This document shows, piece after piece, positions 1-6,536 of a stretch of DNA of 6,536 bases (within the stretch, counting starts at the first letter, position 1; each line of letters starts with the position of its first letter). Made by a program: the position numbers and the translations under genes. This DNA is from Planctomycetota bacterium (GTDB taxonomy: Bacteria > Planctomycetota > Phycisphaerae > WQYP01). The DNA is taken from positions 1 through 6,536 of the forward strand of contig JAJZCU010000124.1 of the NCBI GenBank assembly GCA_021828935.1, read 5' to 3'. The notes below the pieces were generated by a model, which was not told the DNA's origin, made no database searches, and was given only the letters and a program-made list of their open reading frames with translations.

Positions 1-2195
1 TGAAAGCCCGCCCATTAAGCAACTGGAACGTGCCCTGATTGTTGGCCAGCCCGTTGATGTCGGCGAAGACTGATGCCGCTCCGCTCAAGGTAATGTTGGC
101 GTTGTTGGTGACGACCGGGCGGCCGCTGAACGTCAGCGTGCTGGTGGCGCCGGTGGAGAACACCTGGTACGTGCCGCCGGCAAGTGTTTGCGTGTATTCA
201 TTATAATTGTTAAATCCTATTTGGGAGCTGCTGTCGATGGAAAAGGTGCTGCCATTTTCCACCTGAAAGGTTCCCTTGTTGGTGATGGCCCCGCCCGCCG
301 TGTTGTAATACAAGCTGTGCAGGCTGATGCCGGCGGCGCCGACGGCCCGGATAACCCCGGTGACGTCGTTAAATACAGTATTAATGAATAGTGGATTGGT
401 AGGATCGGTCGCGATAATCGTGCCGCGGTTTGTAAATGGAGATGTGTACACTGTATCAATTGCGCCAGCGCCTTGAATGGTGTTGTTCTGATTGATCAAC
501 CCGCCAGCCGTAAACGAGTTGTTGCCGACCACGGCGCCCTGTTGAAGGTTCAGCGTTCCGCCGCCGGTAAGCGTCGCCACGCCGGTTGTACCCAATTGGC
601 AATTTGTAACGGCTGTGATGGTTCCGGTGTTGTTGATGGTATTTGCCAGGAAGACGGAGTCGTAAAGTTCCAGGTTGCCGGCGCTGGTAAGGCTGTCCAA
701 AGTCAACGGGCCAAAGCCTTGAACCAAGCCCGTGCCTGCGGTGGTGATCGTGCCGCCGGTAACGTAACCACCGTAAATGGCAACGGTGGAGCCGTTGAGC
801 GCCTCAATCGTTCCGCCGCTGTTGTTCGTGGTATTTGCAGAAATGGCCAACTCGCCGCCGTGGGTGGCCTCCAAGGTGCCGGCATTGGTTAACGTGGCTT
901 GAATTTCCAAGCTATTGAAAACCGCCGGCATAAAAGGCGTGTCCGCGTTTACGGTGGCATCATTTACAAGGCTGCCACTCGCAAAAATGGAGCCTTCGCC
1001 TTCAATGACATTTCCCTGGCTGGTAAGCACATGACCATCCAGATTCAGGCTGGATCCCGTCAAATTAATCACGCCTGCGCCGGTGAGCGTGGTATCGCCC
1101 GATAAAGCAATGGAGTAGATGCCCCCAGGGGCGGAGGCGATGGAGCCCGTGTTGTGAATAGTTCCGTTGAGCGTTAGGCCATCACTTAAAAACGTTCCGG
1201 TATTGGTAACGTCGGTTAGCGTGACGTTGCCGGTGATCGTTCCGCTGCCGACAGTTACAAGCGTTCCCTCGGTGATCGCATTGTTGTTATACCCTCCTAT
1301 CACAACCGATGAACCGTTCAACGCCTCGATTGTTCCGCCGGTGTTGTTGCCTGACGAAAGGCCCCCGCTTAACTGCAGCTCGCCTCCATTGCTGGCTTCG
1401 ATGAGCCCAGTGTTGGTGATCGGACAGGTGATGGCCAGGGCATTGTTGGTGGCGGGGCTGTAGGCGACATTGGCGTCAACAGTTCCGGCATTGATAAAAG
1501 CATTTCCGGCGCTGGTTCCCACGTCGCCGATGGTTCCCACGCCTTGGATAGTGTTGTCTTGGTTGGTCAGCGCGGCGGCGCCCGCCCCCCAACCGCCAAC
1601 CGTTAGCTGGTCGCCGACGGCGGTCAAATTGATTGTACCGCCGCCGGACAGCGTCACACCGCTGAAGGAGGTATAAATTCTGCTGCCAACGTTGCAGGTG
1701 ATCGAGCCGGTGTTCCTGATCACGCCACCAAGCAACAGGTCTCCCCCGGCGAGCACCTGAATATTGGCTGAAGTGCTAAGCCCGGAAAAAATTGTCTGGA
1801 CAGTTTTTGAAGTGTCAATTACGCCACTTCCGGTGCTGGTCAATTGGCCACCGCTGACGTAGCCACCCACCTCTACAGTCGATAGATTTGCCGCATTAAT
1901 GGTTCCACCGGAGTTATTCAACGACGTGAATCCCGATTGGACAATGTTGAGGTGGCCACCGCCAGTGGCCTCAAGCGTGCCGGTATTGATTATTGGTGGC
2001 GGGTTAAACCCCGTACCGGCATTGAGACCCAAGAGCAGGGCATTGCCGCTTTGGTTATTAGCGTTTGCGTTATACAACACGTTGGCGTCAACGATGCCGC
2101 TATTGTTAAAGGAGATCGTGCCGTCGCCGGAAAAGCTCGAACTGCCAATGGCGCCGGAGCCGCTGATTGTGTTGTCGGCGTTGACGAAGAGAAGA
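1..2195 (-). repeat. About four degenerate protein modules of roughly 175-205 residues
   Basis: Each module opens with a phrase of the form N-x-x-N-T-I-x-G-x-G-x-I: NADNTISGSGAIG near residue 200, NQDNTIQGVGTIG near 405, SQGNVIEGEGSIF near 587 and NQNNTIQGAGAID near 763. Within modules there follow NTGTLEA- or NTGLIEA-like phrases, then GGTIxAxN (near residues 293, 482 and 657), then a GGY phrase, then TLTGAG or TLTGGG followed by a strand containing N-L. The repeats are diverged at both protein and DNA level, so they are old internal duplications and not recent tandem copies. The last module is cut by the window edge. Confidence 0.65.
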
Positions 2196-2785
2196 TTGCT
2201 ACCCGGGAACCTGGGGCCGATGTAACCTTCATTGAGCACAACCGATCCCCCGCCATTGAGCGTGACGGTGGATGGGGAAAAGGAGTTACCTACAATCGAC
2301 CCTGGGCCGACAGTAATGGTTCCGGAATTGGCAATCACGCCGTTGTCGCTGGTGGAAAATGCGCCCGGATCAATAGTGAGGTCATTACCAATGGGCAACG
2401 TTAATCCCGCGCCGGAAGCAATGGTGATCGCGCCGACGGTGAAACCGCCGTTGACAACAACGGTAAAGGGCGACGAAATAAGCACGTCAGCGTTGGCGGA
2501 ATTGGGCGGCGCAGACGGTTGTGCGGCCGGCGCCCAGTTCGGCTGCACGGTTACGCCGTTAGCCGTAGTAGGGTCGTTCCATAGATTGCTTTTAACGCCG
2601 ACGAACGTAAACAAGTTTCCTGCGACCGCGGTGGTGCTCGACCCCGCAGCGGTGGCATCGGCGCGCGGACCGCGCGGGCAAATGGTTGCGGCGCCAGCCA
2701 CCGTCAGCACGGCGACCAGCCGATGCATACCACGGGAGGTGGTCCGCGGACGCCGGAAATTTTTGTGATGGGTGGAAAGTAACAT
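1..2785 (-). CDS. Large secreted Gly/Asn/Thr-rich repeat protein, beta-helix/adhesin-like (3' end outside window)
   Basis: The frame is open from an ATG at 2785 to the left edge, giving 928 complete codons and no stop. The ATG follows an AAGGAA ribosome binding site (2791-2796) with good spacing; a second in-frame ATG at codon 20 lacks one. The N-terminus is a long basic segment (H6, H7, K8, R11, R12, R14, R18, R22), a hydrophobic stretch LVAVLTVAGAATI (23-35), then an ADA cleavage-like site near residue 44, so Sec export is likely. From about residue 57 comes a start typical of large planctomycete/verrucomicrobial surface proteins, including VNGGFTVGAITIASGAGLTL. The rest is short beta-strand phrases such as NTGTLEA, GGTIEALNGS and TLTGGG, suggesting a parallel beta-helix. 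Cysteines are rare. I infer a surface or extracellular structural or adhesive protein. The C-terminus, where a PEP-CTERM tail or autotransporter barrel would be, is not visible. The exact function is unknown. Confidence 0.85.
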   Translation of the reverse strand, partial: MLLSTHHKNFRRPRTTSRGMHRLVAVLTVAGAATICPRGPRADATAAGSSTTAVAGNLFTFVGVKSNLWNDPTTANGVTVQPNWAPAAQPSAPPNSANADVLISSPFTVVVNGGFTVGAITIASGAGLTLPIGNDLTIDPGAFSTSDNGVIANSGTITVGPGSIVGNSFSPSTVTLNGGGSVVLNEGYIGPRFPGSNLLFVNADNTISGSGAIGSSSFSGDGTISFNNSGIVDANVLYNANANNQSGNALLLGLNAGTGFNPPPIINTGTLEATGGGHLNIVQSGFTSLNNSGGTINAANLSTVEVGGYVSGGQLTSTGSGVIDTSKTVQTIFSGLSTSANIQVLAGGDLLLGGVIRNTGSITCNVGSRIYTSFSGVTLSGGGTINLTAVGDQLTVGGWGAGAAALTNQDNTIQGVGTIGDVGTSAGNAFINAGTVDANVAYSPATNNALAITCPITNTGLIEASNGGELQLSGGLSSGNNTGGTIEALNGSSVVIGGYNNNAITEGTLVTVGSGTITGNVTLTDVTNTGTFLSDGLTLNGTIHNTGSIASAPGGIYSIALSGDTTLTGAGVINLTGSSLNLDGHVLTSQGNVIEGEGSIFASGSLVNDATVNADTPFMPAVFNSLEIQATLTNAGTLEATHGGELAISANTTNNSGGTIEALNGSTVAIYGGYVTGGTITTAGTGLVQGFGPLTLDSLTSAGNLELYDSVFLANTINNTGTITAVTNCQLGTTGVATLTGGGTLNLQQGAVVGNNSFTAGGLINQNNTIQGAGAIDTVYTSPFTNRGTIIATDPTNPLFINTVFNDVTGVIRAVGAAGISLHSLYYNTAGGAITNKGTFQVENGSTFSIDSSSQIGFNNYNEYTQTLAGGTYQVFSTGATSTLTFSGRPVVTNNANITLSGAASVFADINGLANNQGTFQLLNGRAF
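2654..2785 (-). other. Predicted N-terminal signal peptide of the large repeat protein
   Basis: Residues 1-44 have a basic n-region of about 22 residues, a hydrophobic core at 23-35, a short polar stretch containing C36, and an A-D-A site before T45 that fits signal peptidase I. C36 is preceded by A-T-I, which does not match a lipobox well, so lipoprotein processing is less likely. The n-region is unusually long. Starting at M20 would give a more ordinary length, but that codon has no ribosome binding site. Confidence 0.6.
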
Positions 2786-2790
2786 GTGGT

Positions 2791-2796
2791 TTCCTT
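2791..2796 (-). promoter_or_regulatory. Ribosome binding site of the large repeat protein, touching the upstream stop codon
   Basis: On the minus strand the order is TAA (stop of the PEP-CTERM fragment, 2796-2798), AAGGAA sharing its first A with that stop, five bases, then the ATG at 2785. This fixes the start of the large gene and suggests the two frames were once co-transcribed and possibly translationally coupled. Confidence 0.6.
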
Positions 2797-3107
2797 TATG
2801 TATTAAATTTCCGCCACCGTTTCACCCGCCCTAAGCTACCCAACGCCAGCAGGCCCAGCGTGGCCGGTTCGGGGATGGTGGTTTGCGACACCGGCGGCGC
2901 GCCGATGCTGTGGGCAAAGGCGTTGATCGCGGCCAGTTGCGCACTGGTTATCTGCACTGCGCCCATGCCCGGCAGGCTCTTGCCGAAGTTGGTTTCCAAT
3001 GACAAAAAGTACCGCCAAACATGGCCCCGGGCAAACAGGCAATGTCCTATTGCTGAAGGGTGTAGGATACCAACATGTGCAAATGAAAAACAGGCCGTAA
3101 GTAGCAA
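2796..3107 (-). pseudogene. C-terminal remnant of a PEP-CTERM protein
   Basis: The frame ends in IPEPATLGLLALGSLG followed by RVKRWRKFNT. This is a textbook PEP-CTERM signal: a PEP motif, a short hydrophobic helix and a basic tail, the target of exosortase in the EpsH/XrtA family. Just before it, LETNFGKSLPGMGAVQ and ITSAQLAAINAFAHSIG resemble the segment that follows dockerin-type repeats in planctomycete PEP-CTERM proteins. Upstream of about position 3010 the translation loses any protein character. The only early in-frame start is a TTG at 3107, and an in-frame stop lies just before it. An ATG at 2966 would give a 56-residue peptide with no signal sequence and a poor ribosome binding site. 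No secretion signal means the tail could not work normally, so I read it as a truncated gene remnant. A short expressed protein is less likely. Confidence 0.6.
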
Positions 3108-3317
3108 ATTTTGCCAAAATTTAAAGGCATGTCGTGAAAAAGTTGCTGTTTATGGGACCGGCGACTTCATAAAGCTACCCAGATTCACATTCGACCGGCG
3201 AAGCGCGGGGCGGCGGTGGCCGGCGCGGGCGGCTAACAGGGACGGTCACTGGTTTGAAACTTTTTTGATGCCGGCACGATCGCATGCGCATCACATTTCA
3301 CGCCGCCGCGCGCCGGG
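3108..3317. other. Non-coding stretch upstream of the pncB promoter
   Basis: No frame here looks like protein on either strand. It separates the minus-strand remnant from the plus-strand NAD operon and should hold any minus-strand promoter, but I cannot pick one out with confidence. The only structure noted is a 6-bp inverted repeat, TTTATG (3149-3154) and CATAAA (3168-3173), separated by 13 bases, which may be chance. Confidence 0.4.
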
Positions 3318-3346
3318 TTGACGCGCCGCCGCTTAGTGTATATTGT
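3318..3346 (+). promoter_or_regulatory. Candidate sigma-70-type promoter of the pncB operon
   Basis: A TTGACG -35 element (3318-3323) and a TATTGT -10 element (3341-3346) are separated by 17 bases. A TATATT two bases to the left is an alternative -10. The predicted transcript would start near 3353, leaving about 43 untranslated bases before pncB. The -10 element lies inside the palindrome described as the operator. Confidence 0.6.
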
Positions 3347-3353
3347 ACACCCA
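3333..3353. promoter_or_regulatory. Candidate NrtR operator upstream of pncB
   Basis: The site reads TTAGTGT-N7-ACACCCA, an imperfect palindrome whose left arm is identical to that of the perfect palindrome downstream of pncA and whose right arm matches it at 5 of 7 positions. The inner GTGTA/TACAC arms are fully symmetric. It covers the -10 element, the position expected of a repressor site. Assignment to NrtR is inferred from the nrtR gene in the same operon. Confidence 0.65.
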
Positions 3354-3383
3354 ATTATCAGGCTGCGGCCCCAAACCTTCCAT

Positions 3384-3388
3384 GAAAG
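3384..3388 (+). promoter_or_regulatory. pncB: Ribosome binding site that decides the GTG start of pncB
   Basis: AAAGG lies seven bases before the GTG at 3396. The upstream TTG at 3318 in the same frame is part of the -35 element and would add 26 residues unlike the family, so the GTG is preferred. Confidence 0.65.
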
Positions 3389-3395
3389 GCGCAAC

Positions 3396-4916
3396 GTGAA
3401 CAGCTCCCTGGCATTGTACCGTGAATCGCCCGCCCTTCTGACGGACTTGTATGAACTGACCATGGCGCATGGTTATTGGAAAATGGGGATGGCTGACCGC
3501 GAGGCGGTTTTCTGCCTTTCATTCCGCAAGGCGCCGTTCGAGGGCGGCTACGCCGTGGCGTGCGGGCTGGCGGGGGTCATTGATTACATCTGTGGGTTTG
3601 CCTTTTCCGCCGACGACTTGGCCTACTTGGCCAGTTTGCGCGGGCATGACAATCAGGGGCTGTTCGAGGGTGAGTTTATTAATTATCTGCGCGATCCGCG
3701 CTTTGGCTGCGCGGTGGACGCCATGCCGGAAGGAACTGTGGTGTTTCCGCACGAGCCGCTGCTACGGGTCACCGGGCCGCTGCTGCAATGCCAGTTGCTG
3801 GAGGCGGTTCTGCTGAACATGCTCAATTTTTCCACGCTCATCGCCACCAAGGCCACGCGCATCTGTGCGGCGGCCGGCGGGGATCCCGTGTATGAATTTG
3901 GCCTGCGGCGGGCGCAAGGCATTGACGGCGCAGTGACCGCCACGCGGGCCGCTTACGTGGGCGGTTGCGCGGCCACATCCAATGCCCTGGCCGGCAAACT
4001 TTTCGGCATTCCCGTCAAGGGCACCCACGCCCACAGTTGGGTGATGAGTTTTGATAATGAATTGGAGGCCTTTGACGCCTACGCCCGGGTTATGCCCAAC
4101 AACTGCGTGTTCCTGGTGGACACATACAACACGCTGGAAGGCGTTAAACATGCGGTGGAAATTGGTCGGCGCCTGCGGACGCGGGGCGGTAAACTACAAG
4201 GAATTCGGCTGGATTCCGGTGATCTGGCGTACCTGAGCATCGAAGCACGTAAGTTATTAAACGCCGCCGGATTTGCCGATGCCGCCATTGCCGCCACCAA
4301 TGACTTGGATGAAACCACCATTCGCAGCCTGAAAGAGCAGGGGGCGGCGATCGATATTTGGGGCGTTGGCACCAGGCTTGTTACGGCGTACGACCAGGCG
4401 GCATTGGGCGGCGTGTTTAAACTGGGCGCGTTGCGTGAACAGGGAAACCCCGGCGCATGGCGGCACAAAATCAAACTTTCCGAACAGTCTGGGAAGGTGT
4501 CCATTCCCGGTATGTTGCAGGTGCGGCGTTACTGCGTTGATGGACAGTGCCGCGCCGATATGATTTTCGATGAATTAACCCCACCTTCGGCCAGGGGCAC
4601 GGCGCCCCGAACCATGGACATTGTTGATCCCATGGATGCCACGCGCCGCAGGTCCATCGCCGATGATATGCCATTTGAAACTTTGCTCGTGCCCATCTTT
4701 CGGGAAGGCAGACTGGTGTACACCATGCCCGACCTTCCCGCCATACGCCGGCGCGCCCAGGAGCAACTGGCGGCTTTTCATCCGGGAATAAAACGGGCCG
4801 TCCATCCCCACCAATATCCTGTGGGTCTTGAAAGCGAGCTGTTTGCGTTGCGGCAGCGCATGATCCTGGACGCCCGGAGCACGCGCCAGATGCTCGGCGG
4901 CGCGCTGCCGGGATAG
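3396..4916 (+). CDS. pncB: Nicotinate phosphoribosyltransferase
   Basis: This enzyme (EC 6.3.4.21) makes nicotinate mononucleotide from nicotinate and PRPP with ATP hydrolysis, the committing step of NAD salvage from nicotinate, in the cytoplasm. The 506-residue product matches the longer PncB type. It opens with the family's usual [10 protein letters not shown] (14-23). Visible catalytic-barrel motifs are [10 protein letters not shown] (166-175), GTHAHSW with H213 fitting the histidine phosphorylated in the family, [16 protein letters not shown] (269-277) and [21 protein letters not shown] from residue 323. The C-terminal domain continues to residue 506, so the gene appears full length and intact. 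The GTG start was chosen from the AAAGG site and the conserved N-terminus. It is first in an apparent pncB-nrtR-pncA operon, 62 bases before nrtR, and is probably repressed by NrtR through the palindrome over its promoter. Confidence 0.95.
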   Translation: MNSSLALYRESPALLTDLYELTMAHGYWKMGMADREAVFCLSFRKAPFEGGYAVACGLAGVIDYICGFAFSADDLAYLASLRGHDNQGLFEGEFINYLRDPRFGCAVDAMPEGTVVFPHEPLLRVTGPLLQCQLLEAVLLNMLNFSTLIATKATRICAAAGGDPVYEFGLRRAQGIDGAVTATRAAYVGGCAATSNALAGKLFGIPVKGTHAHSWVMSFDNELEAFDAYARVMPNNCVFLVDTYNTLEGVKHAVEIGRRLRTRGGKLQGIRLDSGDLAYLSIEARKLLNAAGFADAAIAATNDLDETTIRSLKEQGAAIDIWGVGTRLVTAYDQAALGGVFKLGALREQGNPGAWRHKIKLSEQSGKVSIPGMLQVRRYCVDGQCRADMIFDELTPPSARGTAPRTMDIVDPMDATRRRSIADDMPFETLLVPIFREGRLVYTMPDLPAIRRRAQEQLAAFHPGIKRAVHPHQYPVGLESELFALRQRMILDARSTRQMLGGALPG

Positions 4917-4936
4917 CGCCGCACGGCCTGCGGCGC
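4916..4936. repeat. Perfect GC-rich inverted repeat between pncB and nrtR
   Basis: GCGCCGCA and TGCGGCGC form a perfect 8-bp stem around a 5-base loop, starting at the last base of the pncB stop codon. No T-run follows, so it is not a standard intrinsic terminator. It could trim or stabilise the pncB message or lower read-through into nrtR. Chance is possible in such GC-rich sequence. Confidence 0.5.
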
Positions 4937-4978
4937 GGCTACCCGCGATACAAGATTAAAGTTAACAAGGAAACCCCT

Positions 4979-5668
4979 ATGCCGCACACCTATGAATATC
5001 CACGACCATCGCTGACGGTGGACGCGGTGGTATTTGGTTTTGATGACCAGGACCTTAAGGTGCTCTTGATTCAGCGGGGGCAGAAACCGTTTGCGGGGGC
5101 CTGGGCATTGCCGGGCGGATTTGTTCATATGGATGAATCGCTTGAGGAGGCCGTGCGGCGGGAACTGGTGGAAGAAACAGCCCTGACGGATGTGTTTCTG
5201 GAGCAGCTCTACACGTTTGGATCCCCCCAACGCGACCCGCGGGAACGCGTGGTTTCAGTGGCGTATTACGGTTTGGTAAAACTCGCTGGGCGCCACGTTG
5301 AAGCCGCCACCGATGCGGCCCGCGCCGCGTGGTTTCCCGTGGCCGAGCTGCCGCCACTGGCGTTCGACCATGAAGACATTCTTCAGGCTGCGCATCGGCG
5401 TTTGCAGGCCAAGGTGCGCTACCAGCCCATTGGCTTTGAATTGCTGCCGCAGAAGTTTACGCTTTCGCAGTTGCAGCATCTGTACGAAACGGTGCTGGAA
5501 CGGACGCTGGACAAGCGAAACTTCAGGAAGAAAATATTGGCTATGGACCTGTTAACCGACACGCGGGAGATTGAACAGGATGTGGCGCACCGTGCCGCGC
5601 GGCTGTTTTGTTTTAACCGCAAGAAATACCAGGCGTTGGAGAAGAAGGGATTTAACTTTGAAATTTAG
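4979..5668 (+). CDS. nrtR: NrtR-type transcriptional repressor of NAD metabolism (Nudix domain plus winged helix)
   Basis: The 229-residue protein has the two-part layout of the NrtR family. Residues about 10-140 form an ADP-ribose-type Nudix domain. Residues about 150-229 form the C-terminal winged-helix domain, with the hallmark [14 protein letters not shown] (160-173) and [10 protein letters not shown] (177-186), where DNA contacts are expected. The Nudix box runs from G47 with E53, R61, E62, E65 and E66 all present; only the near-final glycine is replaced by A68. Family members bind operators of NAD genes and release them on binding ADP-ribose or related compounds. Retained acidic residues mean residual hydrolase activity cannot be excluded. 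The ATG has an AAGGAA site eight bases upstream. Position between pncB and pncA suggests autoregulation through the pncB promoter. A plain Nudix hydrolase is unlikely given the C-terminal domain. Confidence 0.92.
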   Translation: MPHTYEYPRPSLTVDAVVFGFDDQDLKVLLIQRGQKPFAGAWALPGGFVHMDESLEEAVRRELVEETALTDVFLEQLYTFGSPQRDPRERVVSVAYYGLVKLAGRHVEAATDAARAAWFPVAELPPLAFDHEDILQAAHRRLQAKVRYQPIGFELLPQKFTLSQLQHLYETVLERTLDKRNFRKKILAMDLLTDTREIEQDVAHRAARLFCFNRKKYQALEKKGFNFEI

Positions 5669-5748
5669 GGATTGCGGCGGACCTGTGCGCAACAAACGGC
5701 TGCGGCGCATACATTTGCATACGCCCCTTACGTGATCGGAGCAAAAGC

Positions 5749-6378
5749 ATGAAAGCCCTGTTGCTGGTGGACATTCAAAATGATTTCCTGCCAGGCGGCG
5801 CATTACCCGTTCCGGATGGAGACCAGGTGGCGCCGGTGGCGAACCTGCTCATGCCGCACTTTGACTTCGTAATTGCCACGCAGGATTGGCACCCGGCGAA
5901 TCACGCAAGCTTCGCGGACAACCACGCGCAGAAGAAGCCCGGCGACCGCATAATTCTTTCCGGATTATCCCAAATTCTCTGGCCGCGGCATTGCGTGCAG
6001 AACACGCCGGGCGCCCAGTTGGCGGCGGGACTGCAGCTTGACCGTATCCAGAAGACCGTTCAGAAGGGCACAGACGCGGCGATTGACAGCTACAGCGGTT
6101 TTTTTGACAACGGGCATCGCCGTCGCACCGGCTTGCAGGACGTGCTGGCCGGGCAGGGCGTCACCAACTTGTACGTGCTGGGGCTGGCGACAGATTATTG
6201 CGTAAAATTTACGGTGCTGGACGCCTGTGCGCTTGGGTACCGGGTATTTGTGGTGGTGGATGGTTGCCGCGGAGTCAATCTGGCGCCGGGGGATGCGGCG
6301 GCGGCGCTGGAGGAAATGCGGCGGGCGGGGGCGGCGGTGGTGGTGCAAAGCGGGCAGGTGGCTGGCGGCGGCCACTGA
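5749..6378 (+). CDS. pncA: Nicotinamidase
   Basis: PncA hydrolyses nicotinamide to nicotinate and ammonia, feeding PncB. The 209-residue product is of Escherichia coli PncA length and type within the isochorismatase-like hydrolase family. The catalytic triad is visible as D8 (VDIQNDF), K106 (KGTD) and C151 (GLATDYCVKFT). The metal site is D46 and H48 in TQDWHPANH plus H81 in WPRHCVQN. VDSYS-like IDSYSGFFDNG (112-122) and DGCRGVN are further family signatures. The ATG has a GGAG site seven bases upstream. It lies 80 bases after nrtR with no obvious promoter between them, so it is probably co-transcribed with pncB and nrtR. The last dozen residues are Gly/Ala/Val-rich and poorly conserved. The enzyme appears complete and active; substrate preference beyond nicotinamide cannot be judged. 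Confidence 0.95.
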   Translation: MKALLLVDIQNDFLPGGALPVPDGDQVAPVANLLMPHFDFVIATQDWHPANHASFADNHAQKKPGDRIILSGLSQILWPRHCVQNTPGAQLAAGLQLDRIQKTVQKGTDAAIDSYSGFFDNGHRRRTGLQDVLAGQGVTNLYVLGLATDYCVKFTVLDACALGYRVFVVVDGCRGVNLAPGDAAAALEEMRRAGAAVVVQSGQVAGGGH

Positions 6379-6410
6379 AGCGTCAATCTTTCACGGTTTT
6401 TTTTATTTGC

Positions 6411-6439
6411 TTGACTTAGTGTAAATCAGACACTAACAT
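6411..6439 (+). promoter_or_regulatory. Candidate promoter downstream of pncA for a new NAD-linked transcript
   Basis: A TTGACT -35 element (6411-6416) and a TAACAT -10 element (6434-6439) are separated by 17 bases. An AT-rich run including eight T residues (6397-6404) sits just upstream and could act as an UP element. The predicted start of transcription is near 6446. The perfect palindrome fills the spacer and enters the -10 element. Confidence 0.55.
6416..6436. promoter_or_regulatory. Candidate NrtR operator, perfect palindrome
   Basis: TTAGTGT (6416-6422) and ACACTAA (6430-6436) are perfect inverted arms separated by seven bases. The left arm and the arm spacing are identical to the site at the pncB promoter. 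It sits between the -35 and -10 elements, so a bound protein would block RNA polymerase. Confidence 0.7.
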
Positions 6440-6440
6440 G

Positions 6441-6455
6441 GTGTACTGATGACAC
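6441..6455. promoter_or_regulatory. Second, weaker operator-like element in tandem
   Basis: GTGT (6441-6444) and ACAC (6452-6455) repeat the core arms of the operator with the same 7-base spacing. Its centre is 22 bp from the centre of the perfect site, about two helical turns. The outer arm bases match poorly. It covers the predicted transcription start. Confidence 0.4.
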
Positions 6456-6536
6456 GAAGGCCGAAAATAGCCCGAATGCCAATCAACGCAGCGGCGGCCG
6501 GGCGGCAACGCAACGCCGACCGGCAGCCGCGATTGA
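6449..6536 (+). CDS. Possible start of an unidentified gene, cut by the window end
   Basis: An ATG at 6449 opens a frame with no stop up to the right edge, 29 codons beginning MTRRPKIARMPINAAAAG. I do not recognise it. There is no ribosome binding site before this ATG. The predicted transcription start is only about three bases upstream, so translation could be leaderless. An in-frame ATG at 6476 lies 15 bases after a GAAGG, which is rather far. The real start may also be beyond the window. By position, the gene behind this promoter should be NAD-related. Confidence 0.25.
   Translation, partial: MTRRPKIARMPINAAAAGRQRNADRQPRL

Noticed and set aside
473..2768. Several long plus-strand frames (473-892, 1899-2225, 1937-2404, 2232-2768)
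   Set aside because: They lie opposite the continuous minus-strand repeat-protein frame, have no ribosome binding sites or recognisable domains, and have translations typical of antisense shadows.
3149..3173. TTTATG/CATAAA inverted repeat as an operator
   Set aside because: The arms are only 6 bp, the sequence is unlike the shared palindrome, and no promoter can be placed next to it with confidence.
2686..3321. A plus-strand frame of 211 codons
   Set aside because: It overlaps the signal-peptide region of the large gene and the PEP-CTERM coding sequence on the other strand, and its product is basic and shows no family features.
3318..3395. Upstream TTG start for pncB at 3318
   Set aside because: The TTG is part of a -35 element, the added 26 residues do not resemble the family N-terminus, and the GTG at 3396 has a well-placed ribosome binding site.
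6357..6404. Possible intrinsic terminator after pncA (GTGGC/GCCAC stem followed by eight T residues)
   Set aside because: The stem is short, overlaps the end of the coding region and lies more than 20 bases from the T-run. The T-run fits better as an AT-rich element upstream of the next promoter.
6437..6536. Other reading frames after the second promoter, including the ATG at 6438
   Set aside because: The ATG at 6438 reaches a stop after three codons, a second frame hits a stop at about 6466, and the third has no start codon.

Overview
This window looks like a chromosomal segment from a GC-rich bacterium, most likely of the Planctomycetota/Verrucomicrobiota group. That inference rests on two things: a very large secreted Gly/Asn/Thr-rich repeat protein, and a PEP-CTERM sorting tail preceded by what resembles the end of a dockerin-type region. 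Lineage is inferred from protein style only.

Left part (1-3107, minus strand). A reading frame starts at 2785 and runs off the left edge without a stop, so at least 928 codons are visible. It encodes an exported beta-helix/adhesin-like protein built from about four modules of roughly 175-205 residues. Immediately upstream on the same strand is a short frame ending in a clear PEP-CTERM tail (2796-3107). Only its last 70 or so residues look like real protein, so I read it as the 3' remnant of a larger PEP-CTERM gene. Its stop codon touches the ribosome binding site of the large gene. The many plus-strand frames across 1-2770 are shadows.

Middle and right part (3318-6378, plus strand). This is a compact NAD-salvage operon of pncB (nicotinate phosphoribosyltransferase), nrtR (Nudix-domain/winged-helix repressor) and pncA (nicotinamidase). 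PncA deamidates nicotinamide to nicotinate, and PncB converts nicotinate to nicotinate mononucleotide. NrtR family members sense ADP-ribose-type NAD breakdown products and repress NAD genes. A promoter-like TTGACG-N17-TATTGT precedes pncB and carries a palindrome, TTAGTGT-N7-ACACCCA.

Right edge (6379-6536). The same palindrome recurs in perfect form (TTAGTGT-N7-ACACTAA) inside a second promoter-like sequence downstream of pncA. A weaker GTGT-N7-ACAC copy lies exactly 22 bp further on. This predicts that a second NrtR-controlled transcript starts about 6446 and encodes a gene cut off by the window end. The shared palindrome, found only at these two promoters and next to an nrtR gene, is the most informative regulatory signal here. 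No RNA genes, insertion sequences or CRISPR arrays were seen.
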